A stretch of 64,000 bases of DNA. Origin: Symbiodinium natans (Eukaryota > Sar > Dinophyceae > Suessiales > Symbiodiniaceae). The notes under the pieces were generated by a model that saw only the letters and a program-made list of their open reading frames with translations, made no database searches and was not told the origin of the DNA. The position numbers and the translations under genes are program-made. Position 1 is the first letter of the stretch, and each line of letters starts with the position of its first letter. The stretch covers positions 1,118,350 to 1,182,349 of the forward strand of contig CAJNDS010002668.1 in assembly GCA_905221605.1 (NCBI GenBank), in the 5' to 3' direction. Positions 22,201 to 31,373 of this stretch are shown here, piece after piece.

Positions 22201-25200
22201 GAAGCTGGCTTTCAGGGCTGCAGGGGGGGATAGGGGGGGTTTTAGGGCTTTGGGGTTTTGGGGGTTTTGGGGTTGTGGGGTTTTACAGGGTTTAGGGCTT
22301 TAGGGCTTTAGGGTGTTAGGGGGTTATCGGGTTTAGGGTTTCAGGGCTTCAGGGTTTTAGGGTTTTGGGGGTTTAGGGCTTTAGGGTTTAGACAGCGCCG
22401 ACCTGGGGTCCCCCCCAATTTGCAGACTGCTCAGGTGAAGGGAGGGGTGAGGAATACAGGGAAGTGGTTTGACACCCAGGGCACACAGGGTGTGGCAAAC
22501 CTAAGGCACCAGAGAAGGGCGCATAAGTTCGACAAAATTGCTAAGTAGCAGGTTATAAAGTAGACATAGAATTTGGGCCAGAAGCTATAAGTACCCATGA
22601 ACCTCCAAATCATATTTGCGACAAGGTCCTTGTCGCAGCGGCCGGAACCTACGGCTCTGGCAAGAGCTACACCATCTTCGGCCCGAAGCCCCAGGGGAAT
22701 TGGGCTTTACCCCCGGTCCTTGGGTTTTAAGGTACTCGGATCTATGGCTTAGGGTCGTAGAGTCTTGGGGTTTTAGGGTTGAGGGTGTTTCGGATGTCGG
22801 GTCTTCGGTGGTCGCTTTGGGGAACTTTGGTGTGAAGCGGGTTTGTTCTTACAGGAGGCTTTCGCTGAATGTTCAAAGAGCACCTCGGCTCTCGGGAAGA
22901 GTTTGCTAGCTTAGCCGGCCGTTAAGTATGAGAGTTCAATCTGAACCCTCTGTGCAACAGAGCAGGGGGTATACTTGTGATGGTAAACCCTAACCCCTAA
23001 ACCCTAAACCCCAAACCCTAAACCCCAAACCCTAAACCCTAAAACCTAAACCCTAAACCCTAAACCCTAAACCCCAAACCCTAAACCCTAAACCCTAATC
23101 ATCCTCTAGAGCTAGCTGCCAGCTGTTTTCTCCCAGCCATTGGTGCAAGCTACCGTGTGCAACGAGCACCTTCCTCTTCTGATGCCAGTGGAGGGTTTAG
23201 GGTTTAGGGTTTAGGGTTTAGGGTTTAGGGTTTAGGGTTTAGGGTTTAGGGTTTAGGGTTTAGGGTTTAGGGTTTAGGGTTTAGGGTTTAGGGTGCCGTT
23301 CCTGAGATACTCGTATGGTTGCATATGAATACGCTGTAGTGGGAACGTTCACAGCATGTTTCGAGACCGAGAACGGTCTTTTGAACATGTCGATAGAGCC
23401 GGGGTCAAATTCAACAGGTACTTGCACCCGATGCCTCCATCCAGATGCTGGAAACACATACAAACAATTAACATCCGGATGCTGCAAGTTCTGACACCAA
23501 AAAAGTGTCCCCATTGTGGAGTATCGCAGGGGTGCCAAAGCCTCCTTGGGGGATCGGGTAGGAGGCACCGGAGTTTGCCCTGAACCCTGAACCCGAAATT
23601 CGAAATCCTAAGCGCTAAGCCATCTGAGCCCACCACAGAAGCGGACCCTTCCAGATCTCCCGAAATTGAGCAAGACCCCGTTAAAGCCGCAGGTCTTACA
23701 GCTTCGCCTAAAAGACACAGAAGCCACAGAGGCTACATCCCCCCTGATAAACACACACACACACACACACACAAGCAAAACAAACCTCACACGCCATGTT
23801 AAAACCCTTGTGGATCCTGAAGCCCCTGCGCACCTGCTGCAAGGCCCCCCCTCTGAGAAGCCTGGGCCAGGGATGCCAAGGGAGCGTGATTGGCCTGGGA
23901 CTTGGAGGGTTTTCGGGTTCTGGGATGTTTCCCTTAACCCTAAACCCTAAACCCAAAACTAAACCCTAAACCCTAAACCCTAAACCGGGGATATTTGGGG
24001 TTTAGTGGGTTTGGGGGTTTAGGCTTTGGTTTTGCTGCGGCCCTGCGAGCCAGCGCGCCTTCTCGACTGACTTGCAACCCGCAAACTTCAGGGCTGCAGG
24101 ATTTTGGGCTGAAGGCGGTGAAGGAAGTAGCCTTATACACTAAGAGGAAGAGGAGCTTTTCTGCTTTGGGGGGGGAGGCTGGGGGAGGGGGGGAGGGGGG
24201 GAGGGGTGTGTCTGGACGAGCGGTGTGGCACCCTCGTTGGAGAATCTGCTTGGGGTATGTTTGGTTGAGGCTTTGATTCAACGGGCCCGAAGACCTAAGC
24301 TTCAAGCAAACGTTAAACACTCCAAAATCATACACCCAAACCTCAGCCTAAACGCCTAAATTCTATGCCCTTTGCGCACCCGGCCCGCCCGAGCCCAAAA
24401 GCCTAAAGTCGCCCAGGAGTGGATTGGCTGTCCGCGTTGCCAATGAGCTTTTCACAATCCAGGACCCAGTGGGGAGAGCTGGTGGCTCCCAATGTGAGGT
24501 TTATCAGGGCCTTGTTCAAATTATGAGCCATTGTTGGGTTTCTGTTGTCGGCATACTTTCTAGGCTGTTATCTTGATGGAGCCCCAAAAGGGGCTTGGGG
24601 CTCATGTATGTTTATCGTGCTCTTGAGCCTGGAAACTTCAAACAAGTTGTGATGGCTTGACTACGCACGCACGACAGGCCCCGTGAAAGGAAGACACGAG
24701 CAATTGTACTTCCCCTTCCTCTGGGCCGTCTTTGCGGTAGTGCTGATACCGATTGCGACGGGCCGTGGATGTTGGCAAGGGCACTTGCTTCTCTTGCTTG
24801 CTGGTTCCGCTTCAGTCGATGTTGTTTTTCGTGCTTGTACTCGTAAGGAAGTATGGACATGCACGCGAGACTAGCTCCCCAGAGGATGACACAAGCAATT
24901 GTACTTCTCCTTCCACTGAGCCGTCTTGCGGCAGTGCTGATACCCATTGCGACGGGCTGTCTGATGTGGGAGAGGATCGTGGCAATGGCACTTGCTGCTC
25001 TTGCTTTTGCTGGTGACATTGTCCGCTTCAGTCGATGTTGTTTTTCGTGCTTGTTCTCGTAAGGAAGTGGTGACATACACGCGTGACTCGCTCCCCGAAA
25101 GGATGACACAAGCAATTGTACTTCTCCTTCCACTGAGCCGTCTTGCGGCAGTGCTGATACCCATTGCGACGGGCTGTCTGATGTGGGAGAGGATCGTGGC

Positions 25201-27577
25201 AATGGCACTTGCTGCTCTTGCTTGCTGGTGACATTGTCCGCTTCAGTCGATGTTGTTTTTCGTGCTTGTGAGGAAGTCTGGACATACACGCGCGGCTAGC
25301 TCCCCGAAAGGATGACACAAGCAATTGTACTTCTCCTTCCACTGAGCCGTCTTGCGGCAGTGCTGATACCCATTGCGACGGGCTGTCTGATGTGGGAGAG
25401 GATCGTGGCAAGGGCACTTGCTGCTTTTGCTTGCTGGTGACGCGTTCCGCGTGGGTCGGTGTTGTTCTCGTGCTTGTGAGAAGTTTTGACGTATGGCTGC
25501 ATGACAAGCTTCACGAAAGGATGACACAAGCAATTTTACTTTTTCTTCCATTGAGCCGTCATGCGGCAGTGCTGATACCGATTGCGACGGGCGGTGTGAC
25601 ATTGGCACTTGCTGCTCTTGCTTGCTGGTGACTTCTTCCGCGTAGGTCGATGTCATTTTTCGTGCTTGTGAGGAAGTCTTGACATACACGCGTGACTAGC
25701 TCCCCGAAAGGATGACACAAGCAATTGTACTTCTCCTTCCACTGAGCCGTCTTGCGGCAGTGCTGATACCCATTGCGACGGGCTGTCTGATGTGGGAGAG
25801 GATCGTGGCAATGGCACTTGCTGCTCTTGCTTGCTGGTGACATTGTCCGCTTCAGTCGATGTTGTTTTCCGTGCTTGTAAGGAAGTCTGGACATACACGC
25901 GCGACTAGCTCCCCGAAAGGATGACACAAGCAATTGTACGTACTTCTCCTTCCACTGAGCCGTCTTGCGGCAGTGCTGATACCCATTGCGACGGGCTGTC
26001 TGATGTGGGAGAGGATCGTGGCAATGGCACTTGCTGCTCTTGCTTGCTGGTGACATTGTCCGCTTCAGTCGATGTTGTTTTTCGTGTTTGTGAGGAAGTC
26101 TGGACATACACGCGCGGCTAGCTCCCCGAAAGGATGACACAAGCAATTGTACTTCTCCTTCCACTGAGCCGTCTTTCGGCAGTGCTGATACCCATTGCGA
26201 CGGGCTGTCTGATGTGGGAGAGGATCGTGGCAATGGCACTTGCTGCTCTTGCTTGCTGGTGACGCGTTCCGCGTGGGTCGGTGTTGTTCTCGTGCTTGTG
26301 AGGAAGTCTTGACATGCACGTGTGACTGGCTCCCCGGAAGGATGACACAAGCAATTGTACTTCTCCTTCCACTGAGCCGTCTTGCGGCAGTGCTGATACC
26401 CATTGCGACGGGCTGTCTGATGTGGGAGAGGATCGTGGCAATGGCACTTGCTGCTCTTGCTTGCTGGTGACATTGTCCGCTTCAGTCGATGTTGTGTTTC
26501 GTGCTTGTGAGGAAGTCTTGACATACACGTGTGACTGGCTCCCCAAAAGGATGACACAAGCAATTGTACTTCTCCTTCCACTGAGCCGTCTTGCGGCAGT
26601 GCTGATACCCATTGCGACGGGCTGTCTGATGTGGGAGAGGATCGTGGCAAGGGCACTTGCTGCTCTTGCTTGCTGGTGACATTGTCTGCTTCAGTCGATG
26701 TTGTTTTTCGTGCTTGTGAGGAAGCCTGAGACACTATGAACGCATGACTCGCTCCCCGAAAGGATGACACAAGCAATTGTACTTCTCCTTCCACTGAGCC
26801 GTCTTGCGGCAGTGCTGATACCCATTGCGACGGGCTGTCTGATGTGGGAGAGGATCGTGGCAAGGGCACTTGCTGCTCTTGCTTGCTGGTGACATTGTCT
26901 GCTTCAGTCGATGTTGTTTTTCGTGCTTGTGAGGAAGCCTGAGACACTATGAACGCATGACTCGCTCCCCGAAAGGATGACACAAGCAATTGTACTTCTC
27001 CTTCCACTGAGCCGTCTTGCGGCAGTGCTGATACCGATTGCGACGGGCTGTCTGATACGGGAGAGGCCCGTGACAATAAGTGTACCTGGTGCTCTTGCTT
27101 GCTGGTGACTTGCTCCTCGTCAGTCGATGTTGACTCTGTGATTATGGTGATGTCTTGACTACCCAATCATTGCTTGTGCTCTTTTCTCTGTAAAGCCTTC
27201 ACTAGCTACAGTACTGCCTAGTCATTTTGATCTCGGCATAGTTTAGTAGCGGCACCATGCATGGTATTGCCGGTCATGCTGGGTAGTGGGATGTTTACCG
27301 CAAGCCCTCAAAACACATGCTTGTGTGGAAGGAGCGGGATGATTGGCGGGCTATGCTGGAGGCCTTTGGTGCAAAGAAAGTGTAAATTTCAGAGTTTCCT
27401 GGGTTACACAACCGCTCATCAAACTCCATGCCTGAAGCACGCCGACAAAGGAACACCTTGGAACCCTAAGTCGTAAGGCCACAACCAGGTCCTAAAGTCC
27501 TTATATGTCCTGTTTTGAATTTCAGGTCGACCTACAGATTGTGGAGGTGCGCAACGAGCGCACGGTGGACTTGCTAG
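14092..27577 (+). CDS. Kinesin-14-like motor protein, split gene (start and end not found)
   Basis: Joined exons give, in order, a helical stalk, the neck and motor start (RRELHDKVQ-AVRGGVRVICRIGPL), the strand RVLGPTVGQDEVFGE, the helix VQGLVQSAIDGFN, a P-loop (AGTYGSGKSYTIFG), a GLKAVKEV...KRKRSFS segment and DLQIVEVRNERTVDLL. The LVQSAxDGxN and neck motifs point to kinesin-14 (C-terminal motor, minus-end directed) of the HSET/KCBP type. These drive spindle or vesicle transport along microtubules. Phases agree at the six best junctions. Switch I, switch II and the C-terminal motor end were not found with confidence, so the gene may extend beyond 28 kb or be a decayed or divergent copy. Introns include two large tandem arrays. 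Confidence 0.8.
14453..14518 (+). CDS. Exon, probable kinesin N-terminal region
   Basis: cactcag|AAGCAG; frame KQTLILEQPNKGLESIGNPL is protein-like and open until telomere-like repeats at 14519. No domain recognised. Confidence 0.4.
15489..15557 (+). CDS. Exon, probable kinesin stalk
   Basis: gtttcag|GTCGCC; frame RRLGIAPQLLLQALSQLTKR, leucine-rich and helical, ending at a GC donor (ccaag|gccc). Good splice context. Confidence 0.5.
15670..15760. repeat. Family C dispersed repeat, copy 3
   Basis: ggaccctgggacattttaca, gggtttaagagggtcacatt, aagggccatcctaga. Confidence 0.6.
15946..16024 (+). CDS. Exon, probable kinesin stalk
   Basis: cccatcag|GTCGCA; frame VAKIAGDHGISNLMLEARGH and NARALSS. 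TTTAGGG-type repeats follow from 16028. Clean protein-like frame. Confidence 0.5.
16134..16175 (+). CDS. Kinesin exon: neck helix
   Basis: cacgggcag|GATGTG encodes DVEQIRRELHDKVQ in 14 whole codons, ending at a GC donor (gtgcag|gcaggg). RRxLHxxxQ is the typical kinesin-14 neck and joins AVRGGVRV in phase 0. Confidence 0.75.
16179..16289. repeat. Family A element, copy 3
   Basis: ggtggccccgtggtacc ... ccaacccaaaaaagggtgccctt ... gtgctaccaag. In the kinesin intron after the neck exon. Confidence 0.65.
16525..16660. repeat. Cluster of simple repeats: (GA)n, (GT)n, (TA)n, (GA)n
   Basis: gagaga at 16525-16539, gtgtgt at 16555-16571, atatat near 16580-16595, gagaga at 16640-16658. In a kinesin intron. 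Confidence 0.9.
17061..17126 (+). CDS. Kinesin exon: first strand of the motor domain
   Basis: ttgtagag|GCCGTT encodes AVRGGVRVICRIGPLW, equivalent to xLxGNIRVxCRxRPL at the start of kinesin-14 motors. Gly replaces the usual Arg in CRxRP. The exon probably ends between 17106 and 17130. Confidence 0.75.
17368..17478. repeat. Family A element, copy 4
   Basis: cttggtagcccaggggtgccc ... accaaccaatgaaagggtgg ... ctggctactaag. In the kinesin intron. Confidence 0.7.
17611..17709. repeat. Family B palindromic element, copy 1
   Basis: Almost perfect palindrome: gggatgtccccgcttatactaacagtcctt... mirrored by aaggactgttagtataaggg and caacatc. Four copies in the window. It would form a long hairpin; non-coding, MITE-like. 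Confidence 0.75.
18018..18078 (+). CDS. Exon candidate in the kinesin gene
   Basis: Frame GQTDQDTLKLTTQKLSDAR is protein-like and sits where the variable loop after the first motor strand is expected. Splice sites are not certain. Confidence 0.35.
19261..19299. repeat. Run of 39 G
   Basis: Longest homopolymer in the window. A T-rich plus G18 tract lies at 19086-19132. Confidence 0.95.
19640..20405. repeat. Minisatellite with units of about 60-70 bases in a kinesin intron
   Basis: Units contain gatgatgctgctgatgttcg, cttcttcgggctt, and agcccctccaggcgaagcgc in varied order; gctgatgttcgc-type motifs occur about eleven times. The - strand is open in several frames (repeating ANISS and SEHQQHH), which is a by-product of the repeat. 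Confidence 0.85.
20588..20712. repeat. CCCTAAA array, slightly degenerate
   Basis: About 15 units with CCCCAAA and CCCTAGA variants, in a kinesin intron. TTTAGGG repeats at 20420-20482 and 20790-20820 flank it. Confidence 0.9.
20959..21056. repeat. Family B palindromic element, copy 2
   Basis: gggatgttccaccttatact ... gctagtataagggggacatccc. More diverged in the centre. Confidence 0.7.
21150..21245. repeat. Family C dispersed repeat, copy 4
   Basis: gggctcttgggacattttgc, ttattgggtttaagagggtc, cgccatcctagt. Confidence 0.6.
21566..21632. repeat. CCCTAAA array before the kinesin RVLGP exon
   Basis: About nine units ending two bases before the start of the exon region. Confidence 0.9.
21634..21805 (+). 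CDS. Kinesin exon: FxFxxVLGPxxxQDEVF strand
   Basis: Starts just after a CCCTAAA array (21566-21632) and ends at ggagag|gtgcgg. It contains SSFRFNGRVLGPTVGQDEVF, the standard kinesin strand before the P-loop (FxFDxVFxPxxxQxEVF). Here Asn-Gly stands where Asp is usual. The upstream part (LLRVASATRGLNLEFPN) fits the preceding beta strands. Confidence 0.8.
22143..22181 (+). CDS. Kinesin exon: VQGLVQSAIDGFN helix
   Basis: ttttgag|GTGCAG, 13 whole codons, GC donor (ttcaat|gcctgg). LVQSAIDGFN is the helix immediately before the P-loop and is diagnostic of kinesin-14. GAGGTGC occurs at both ends of the preceding intron. Confidence 0.85.
22626..22682 (+). CDS. Kinesin exon: P-loop
   Basis: gacaag|GTCCTT encodes VLVAAAGTYGSGKSYTIFG. 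The P-loop GTYGSGKS keeps the GxxxxGKS pattern, but the usual FAYGQTGSGKT is altered (AAGTYGSGKS). The frame stays open to a TAA at 22728. Confidence 0.85.
22985..23098. repeat. CCCTAAA array, about 16 units
   Basis: Slightly variable (CCCCAAA, ACCTAAA). It faces the TTTAGGG array at 23192 across 93 bases. Confidence 0.9.
23099..23191 (+). CDS. Exon candidate between two converging telomeric arrays
   Basis: Between CCCTAAA repeats (22985-23098) and TTTAGGG repeats (23192-23294) lies an open frame LAASCFLPAIGASYRVQRAP followed by SSSDASG. Position follows the exon-flanking rule seen elsewhere. It would add a loop between the P-loop and the GLKAV segment, or be a skipped exon. Confidence 0.3.
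23192..23294. repeat. TTTAGGG array, about 14 units
   Basis: Perfect repeats, among the longest in the window. Confidence 0.95.
23675..23740 (+). CDS. Exon candidate, kinesin region
   Basis: gccgcag|GTCTTACAG; frame VLQLRLKDTEATEATSPLIN ends at the (AC)n tract. No domain recognised; weak. Confidence 0.25.
23752..23773. repeat. (CA)n microsatellite, about 11 units
   Basis: acacac run directly after an exon candidate. Confidence 0.95.
24100..24162 (+). CDS. Kinesin exon: GLKAVKEV...KRKRSFS
   Basis: gggctgcag|GATTTT, 21 whole codons, GC donor (ttttct|gctttg). DFGLKAVKEVALYTKRKRSF fills the place of GLTPRAxxELFxIxxxxxxxFSF, and joins VDLQIVEV without gaps. Confidence 0.65.
24650..27165. repeat. 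Tandem array of about 209 bp, about 12 copies, in a kinesin intron
   Basis: Each unit has ggatgacacaagcaattgta, gagccgtcttgcggcagtgc, gggctgtctgatgtgggaga and tgcttgctggtgacattgtc. Unit starts: 24689, 24884, 25101, 25310, 25519, 25710, 25919, 26132, 26340, 26549, 26762, 26975, giving periods of 191-217 with 209 the commonest. Outer units are most diverged. The - strand is open for 535 codons (25559-27166) and other frames are open too. Confidence 0.92.
27526..27577 (+). CDS. Kinesin exon: LQIVEVRNERTVDLL
   Basis: gaatttcag|GTCGAC encodes VDLQIVEVRNERTVDLL, equivalent to xxMxELYNExxxDLL of kinesin motors. It ends near a GC donor (ttgctag|gcgcgc). The preceding intron (24163-27525) contains the 209-bp tandem array. 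Confidence 0.8.
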
Positions 27578-28251
27578 GCGCGCTGGAGGGGAGGGGGGGC
27601 GGGGGGAAAGAGCACGGAGGCGTTCTCCTTGCGACCCTCTTTAAATGCCGCTTGATGAAAGCACACAGGAAGAAGAGTTACCTACCCAGGATTTCGAGAC
27701 TCCTGCGGCCGGTGAGACTGGAGAGACTCCTGGGAAGATTAGGGTTCCATCTTCCAACCTTCATACGATCGTTGTCCGTTTCCTAAACCTGAAGTGCCCA
27801 GCAATGCCTGAAGTCCAAGCCCCTAAGGCCCTAAGTGCTAGCTAGCAGTCCCTAAACCCCTTAACCCACACTCGCATTCTACACCATGGAAGGTCGAGCC
27901 TCGCGCCCTGAACTGAGCCCAAGCCCTTGCTGGTTGGGCCTGGGAGGGTTTAGGATAGTTTTGGGGTTGAGGGTTTCGTGTTTAGGGTTTAGGATACCTT
28001 GGGAAGTTGACAGTACTTTGGAAGATCTAGGTTTGGGTGTCGGCTGCGAAGTCCGAGTTCTCAGGAGAGGATGTTGGTCGAAGAATATGTGCCCTAAGAG
28101 GCCTCAGGATTGGAGTTTAGGGCTTGTTTGTGTGATGAGGTAAGATTCCATAAACCTCTCAAGCCCTGAAGCCTCAACCCCGTGCATGGGACCACGAAGC
28201 TGGGATGAGGAGGCGCTTGCAATTCGGACCTTGGAACCATACATGTAATTG

Positions 28252-28335
28252 AGGGGTCGGAATAATTACTAATGATATTCCATTGTGGTCCCTTTATATT
28301 TACACTACAAAAACCCCCCAAAACCCTGTTCTAAT
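28252..28335. repeat. Family D dispersed repeat, copy 1
   Basis: ggggtcggaataattactaa, gtggtccctttatatttaca, ccccccaaaaccctgttcta. Copies at 38812-38922, 45648-45740 and 50484-50556. Confidence 0.65.
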
Positions 28336-28640
28336 CATGCAGGCTCCTACAGTAGTCATAAGAATACCTAAGACCAGCCCCATCACACAATCTGCGTGGG
28401 CGACATTCAGTGACATTCCTACAATCTCACTCGTCTGCTTGGGTTTGGCAAGAACACTGACTGAGGGTGAGCTCCAGTATGTTTGTGACAAATCAGTAAG
28501 GTTTTTGTCAGGTGGCCGATCTCCAACGATGCCTGAATTAACAGGATTCCGAGGTACTCGTATGTCGCATGCCAGCTGCAACTTACACTTGCGCGTCCAT
28601 GCCCTGTAGTCGTCGCCCCAAAGCCCCTGCCCTGTATGCG
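28300..28640 (-). CDS. Ambiguous coding segment, both strands open
   Basis: The - strand is open for 145 codons, with a protein-like core (PPDKNLTDLSQTYWSSPSVS) and a hydrophobic helix (VMGLVLGILMTTVGACMI). It stops at the family D repeat. The + strand is open for 108 codons, ending GTRMSHASCNLHLRV, which faintly recalls kinesin switch I. Neither strand has convincing splice sites at both ends. Confidence 0.3.
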
Positions 28641-28728
28641 CATCATCCCTGAACCCTGAAAACCTCAAACCCTCGCGCTGAGACGAAAGTCGCGCTGGCC
28701 ACCTTGCCTTCGCCGGCGCCATGCTCCT

Positions 28729-28809
28729 TGCGAACACAGGCCCCTCGCCCGATCGCGGTGTTTGGAACTACCGTCTCTGAAACGGTCAGAGCACAGAACA
28801 CATGCACAG
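28729..28809 (+). CDS. Exon candidate with a canonical GTGAGT donor
   Basis: gaacacag|GCCCCT; frame APRPIAVFGTTVSETVRAQN ends at acagac|gtgagt. The VFGTTVSETV pattern resembles the strand after DLL in kinesin motors. Order and length fit, but similarity is too short to be sure. Confidence 0.35.
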
Positions 28810-29701
28810 ACGTGAGTACCCTTCGACTGACCTTGTTTCACCTAGATCTGATGAGTTTTTTCATTGCCTGCATCTACAGTATGCCAAGAATCGTACCGAG
28901 GCACTGCCACAACATTCATCGCATGGTGTTGTTTAGCTATGGAAAACACGTGCATTGCAAGATAGGTCTTTCTTATCCCACTTTACTATTACGGTCGGTT
29001 CCATGTTTTGTGCTTCTCTGTTCTCCAAATTCACGCGCTTGCGACGGTATGCTCGCAGTTCAATTAATCCCTTCCCCCCAATATTAAACTGGGGGCCCGC
29101 CTCGCCACCCCAACAGAAACTCGAAATGTGTTTTCATTATTAGGGGGAGGTTTTTATCCAAATGTCATGTTTGAGGTCCAAAGGGCTTAGGGTCTAGGCG
29201 TGAAGGGTGGGAAGGGAGCTTCAGGATGTTGGTTGGCGTGCGGATTTTTGGAGCCCTGAACCCCCTAATTCGGAAGAGGGTTTTATTGGCGGGGTCGGTT
29301 TCGGCAGGATTTTCCGGAAAGTGTTTTGTAGTTAGGGGGGCGTTTAGTAAAAGGGGGAAGGGATTAACAAGAGAACAATAACGAAAGGAGACGCAAACAA
29401 AATGTTACGGGTGTGTTCTTCTTCCACGCATGGTCTAGAACTCACACGCGTCTTTCTGTTTGTGCGTGTGGTTTGCAAGTTCCAAAAATGGGAAACAGAA
29501 CGGGGAAGGAGAACCAAGCGGAGGAAGGTAGCAGAAAATAGTATAGAACACATTGACAGCACGTCTCGTGTTTAATGCAGCTTGAGCGCAACGATGCCGT
29601 TTGCATAAGGTGCGATCGGCTTCGAGAAGCAATTCTTCGACATGAAGAACCGAATTAGCATAAAGAGGGTGTTGTCGGTGTTCGGCATGAAGGGTGGCTG
29701 C

Positions 29702-30022
29702 TTATGAACCTAGAAAGAAACCACCGTTAGGATGAGGACTCCTGCAGTTGGATGTTACGTTGGTCCTGAAAACTCTCCGACAGAAGACCCTTCTCAACTC
29801 ACCCCTCATGTTGCGTGGTCTGGCTCTTGCCCTGTAATTTAAAAGATTCGGGCTCACGCATGGCTTCCACCTTCGTGCGGCTTCGTTGTTTCGTGCAGAA
29901 AAGCATGTTTCAGGCGCCCAGGCAGTTCGACAAGTATCAGTCCTAAGGAGCCATGTGCCCAATCTCTGTTTTATGGGTACTATGTCATCTTGTAAAGAAA
30001 GACGTGGGCTTTTTGACATCAT
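29702..30022 (-). CDS. Exon candidate on the - strand, unknown
   Basis: A 106-codon frame rich in arginine and cysteine (LQDDIVPIKQRLGTWLLRTD). The area (28.8-30.5 kb) lacks telomeric repeats and has mixed composition. No domain recognised. Confidence 0.25.
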   Translation of the reverse strand: MMSKSPRLSLQDDIVPIKQRLGTWLLRTDTCRTAWAPETCFSARNNEAARRWKPCVSPNLLNYRARARPRNMRGELRRVFCRRVFRTNVTSNCRSPHPNGGFFLGS

Positions 30023-30504
30023 GGTACAGGTAGTTGCTGGGTAGCCTCACATTGCCGCGGAGAAGTCAACAATAGTCAACAAGTGCGCCGTTGAGGCCTG
30101 TTGTGCTTCACAAGCATGCTATGGAACCCTTTGTTCAACTTGCTTCTGCTTTCGCAGGTGATAACCCCTTCGTCGATGGCGCATGCACCCGGCGGGTCAA
30201 AGACAGGTGCGGGGGCGGCTGTTATGCGCTGAATCCTGAAGCCAGGTTTCACATCCTCCCTTGGGCCATACAATTAGGGGGCTTCCATCTTGGGGGGTCG
30301 GAGGAACACCATTGACTCAGTGATCTTGCCAGGTTCAACTTTGCAGCAGAAGGCGAAGACAAAATGCATTCACAAAGTCATCCAGACAGGTTCACAGATC
30401 CGTAGAGAGCCACATCCCCCAATACAGCTTTACACTTTACCGGCAGCGGCTCTCCGGCGCCCCTGACTTACTACTGCCGAGTAGGTGTTTGAGTAGAGCT
30501 GGAA

Positions 30505-30906
30505 CTAGTTACCAGCTTGGTCTTGGTACTTGAATAGGTGCTCTGGAATTCGCACCCTATCGTTCTGTACTTTAGGATGCTTCTCTAAACCTGCTTTACT
30601 GATCTGCGGTCCTGCGAACTCACGCAAAGCCACTGCAGAAGGTGGTCGCGGAAGGAAAGAAAAGCATGGCGAGGTAGCTGCACATCTTATGCAGAGCAAG
30701 CGGGTTTCATCACAGTGGCACTGAAGCAACAGCCACAACTTTGGCCATGAACACCATCCAAGCCGCTCGAAGCAGACTGTCTCTTCACACTCCTTGCAGT
30801 CGCGACTTCCTGCGCACCTTGAACTCTGCATTCGCCGCGGCAGAGGTCGCACGGGCACTTTTCTTGGGCATCCATAGATTTCAGGTGTGGTACCCTTCAA
30901 GTGCAC
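30505..30906 (-). CDS. Cysteine-rich exon candidate on the - strand, unknown
   Basis: A 133-codon frame with cysteine pairs (RDCKECEETVCFE, QCHCDETRLLCIRC) that could bind metal. The + strand is also partly open (30741-30989). The cysteine spacing is suggestive, not diagnostic. Confidence 0.3.
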   Translation of the reverse strand: MHLKGTTPEIYGCPRKVPVRPLPRRMQSSRCAGSRDCKECEETVCFERLGWCSWPKLWLLLQCHCDETRLLCIRCAATSPCFSFLPRPPSAVALREFAGPQISKAGLEKHPKVQNDRVRIPEHLFKYQDQAGN

Positions 30907-31150
30907 AGAATTCCAGAGGCAGGTGGGGCAGGTTTAAGGGCAACCGGGCCGGTTCGCGGCAGTTCAGTTGGGCCCTCAGGGCCTCATGACTGCTTTGGAG
31001 CTCAGCTCAGTGGACTGTAGTTGGGTGGCACATGCAAGACCCCTAAACACGCCTTCACAGTCCAGAATCTGGCATTCGGGTTTAGAGTTCTGGGCTCTGA
31101 GGTTTAGGAAGTTTAGGGGTATCCCTAAACCCGAAGCCCGCGGTCTGCAG

Positions 31151-31217
31151 GGCCCGTACTCAGCACCGAAGACGCCACGCACCCCCAGTTCCACCACGAG
31201 CGAGCGCTGGGAGTCGC
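31151..31217 (+). CDS. Exon candidate, unknown
   Basis: gtctgcag|GGCCCG; frame GPVLSTEDATHPQFHHERAL ends near cgcat|gttggg. Protein-like but unrecognised. Confidence 0.3.
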
Positions 31218-31286
31218 ATGTTGGGGGGCCCAACTTGCACTCCCTTTACTTTAGGGACTCGGGCCCCTTTTCTGGGCGGCCCTGAA

Positions 31287-31373
31287 GTAGCTCAGTGGTA
31301 CCCTTAGAAAGTAACCAACCCCAAAAAGGGTGCCCTTATTGCAATATGGTTGGTAGTTCCTGGGCTACCTAGA
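31287..31373. repeat. Family A element, copy 5 (shortened)
   Basis: tagctcagtggtaccctt, then ccaaccccaaaaagggtgcc and cctgggctacct. About 25 bases shorter than the other copies. Confidence 0.6.

Noticed and set aside
25559-27166. 535-codon open frame on the - strand
   Set aside because: It is the translation of a 209-bp tandem repeat whose units fall in successive frames. A kinesin intron on the opposite strand spans it.
30930-30975. NRAGSR as kinesin switch II (DLAGSE)
   Set aside because: Key Asp and Glu are missing and flanking residues do not fit.
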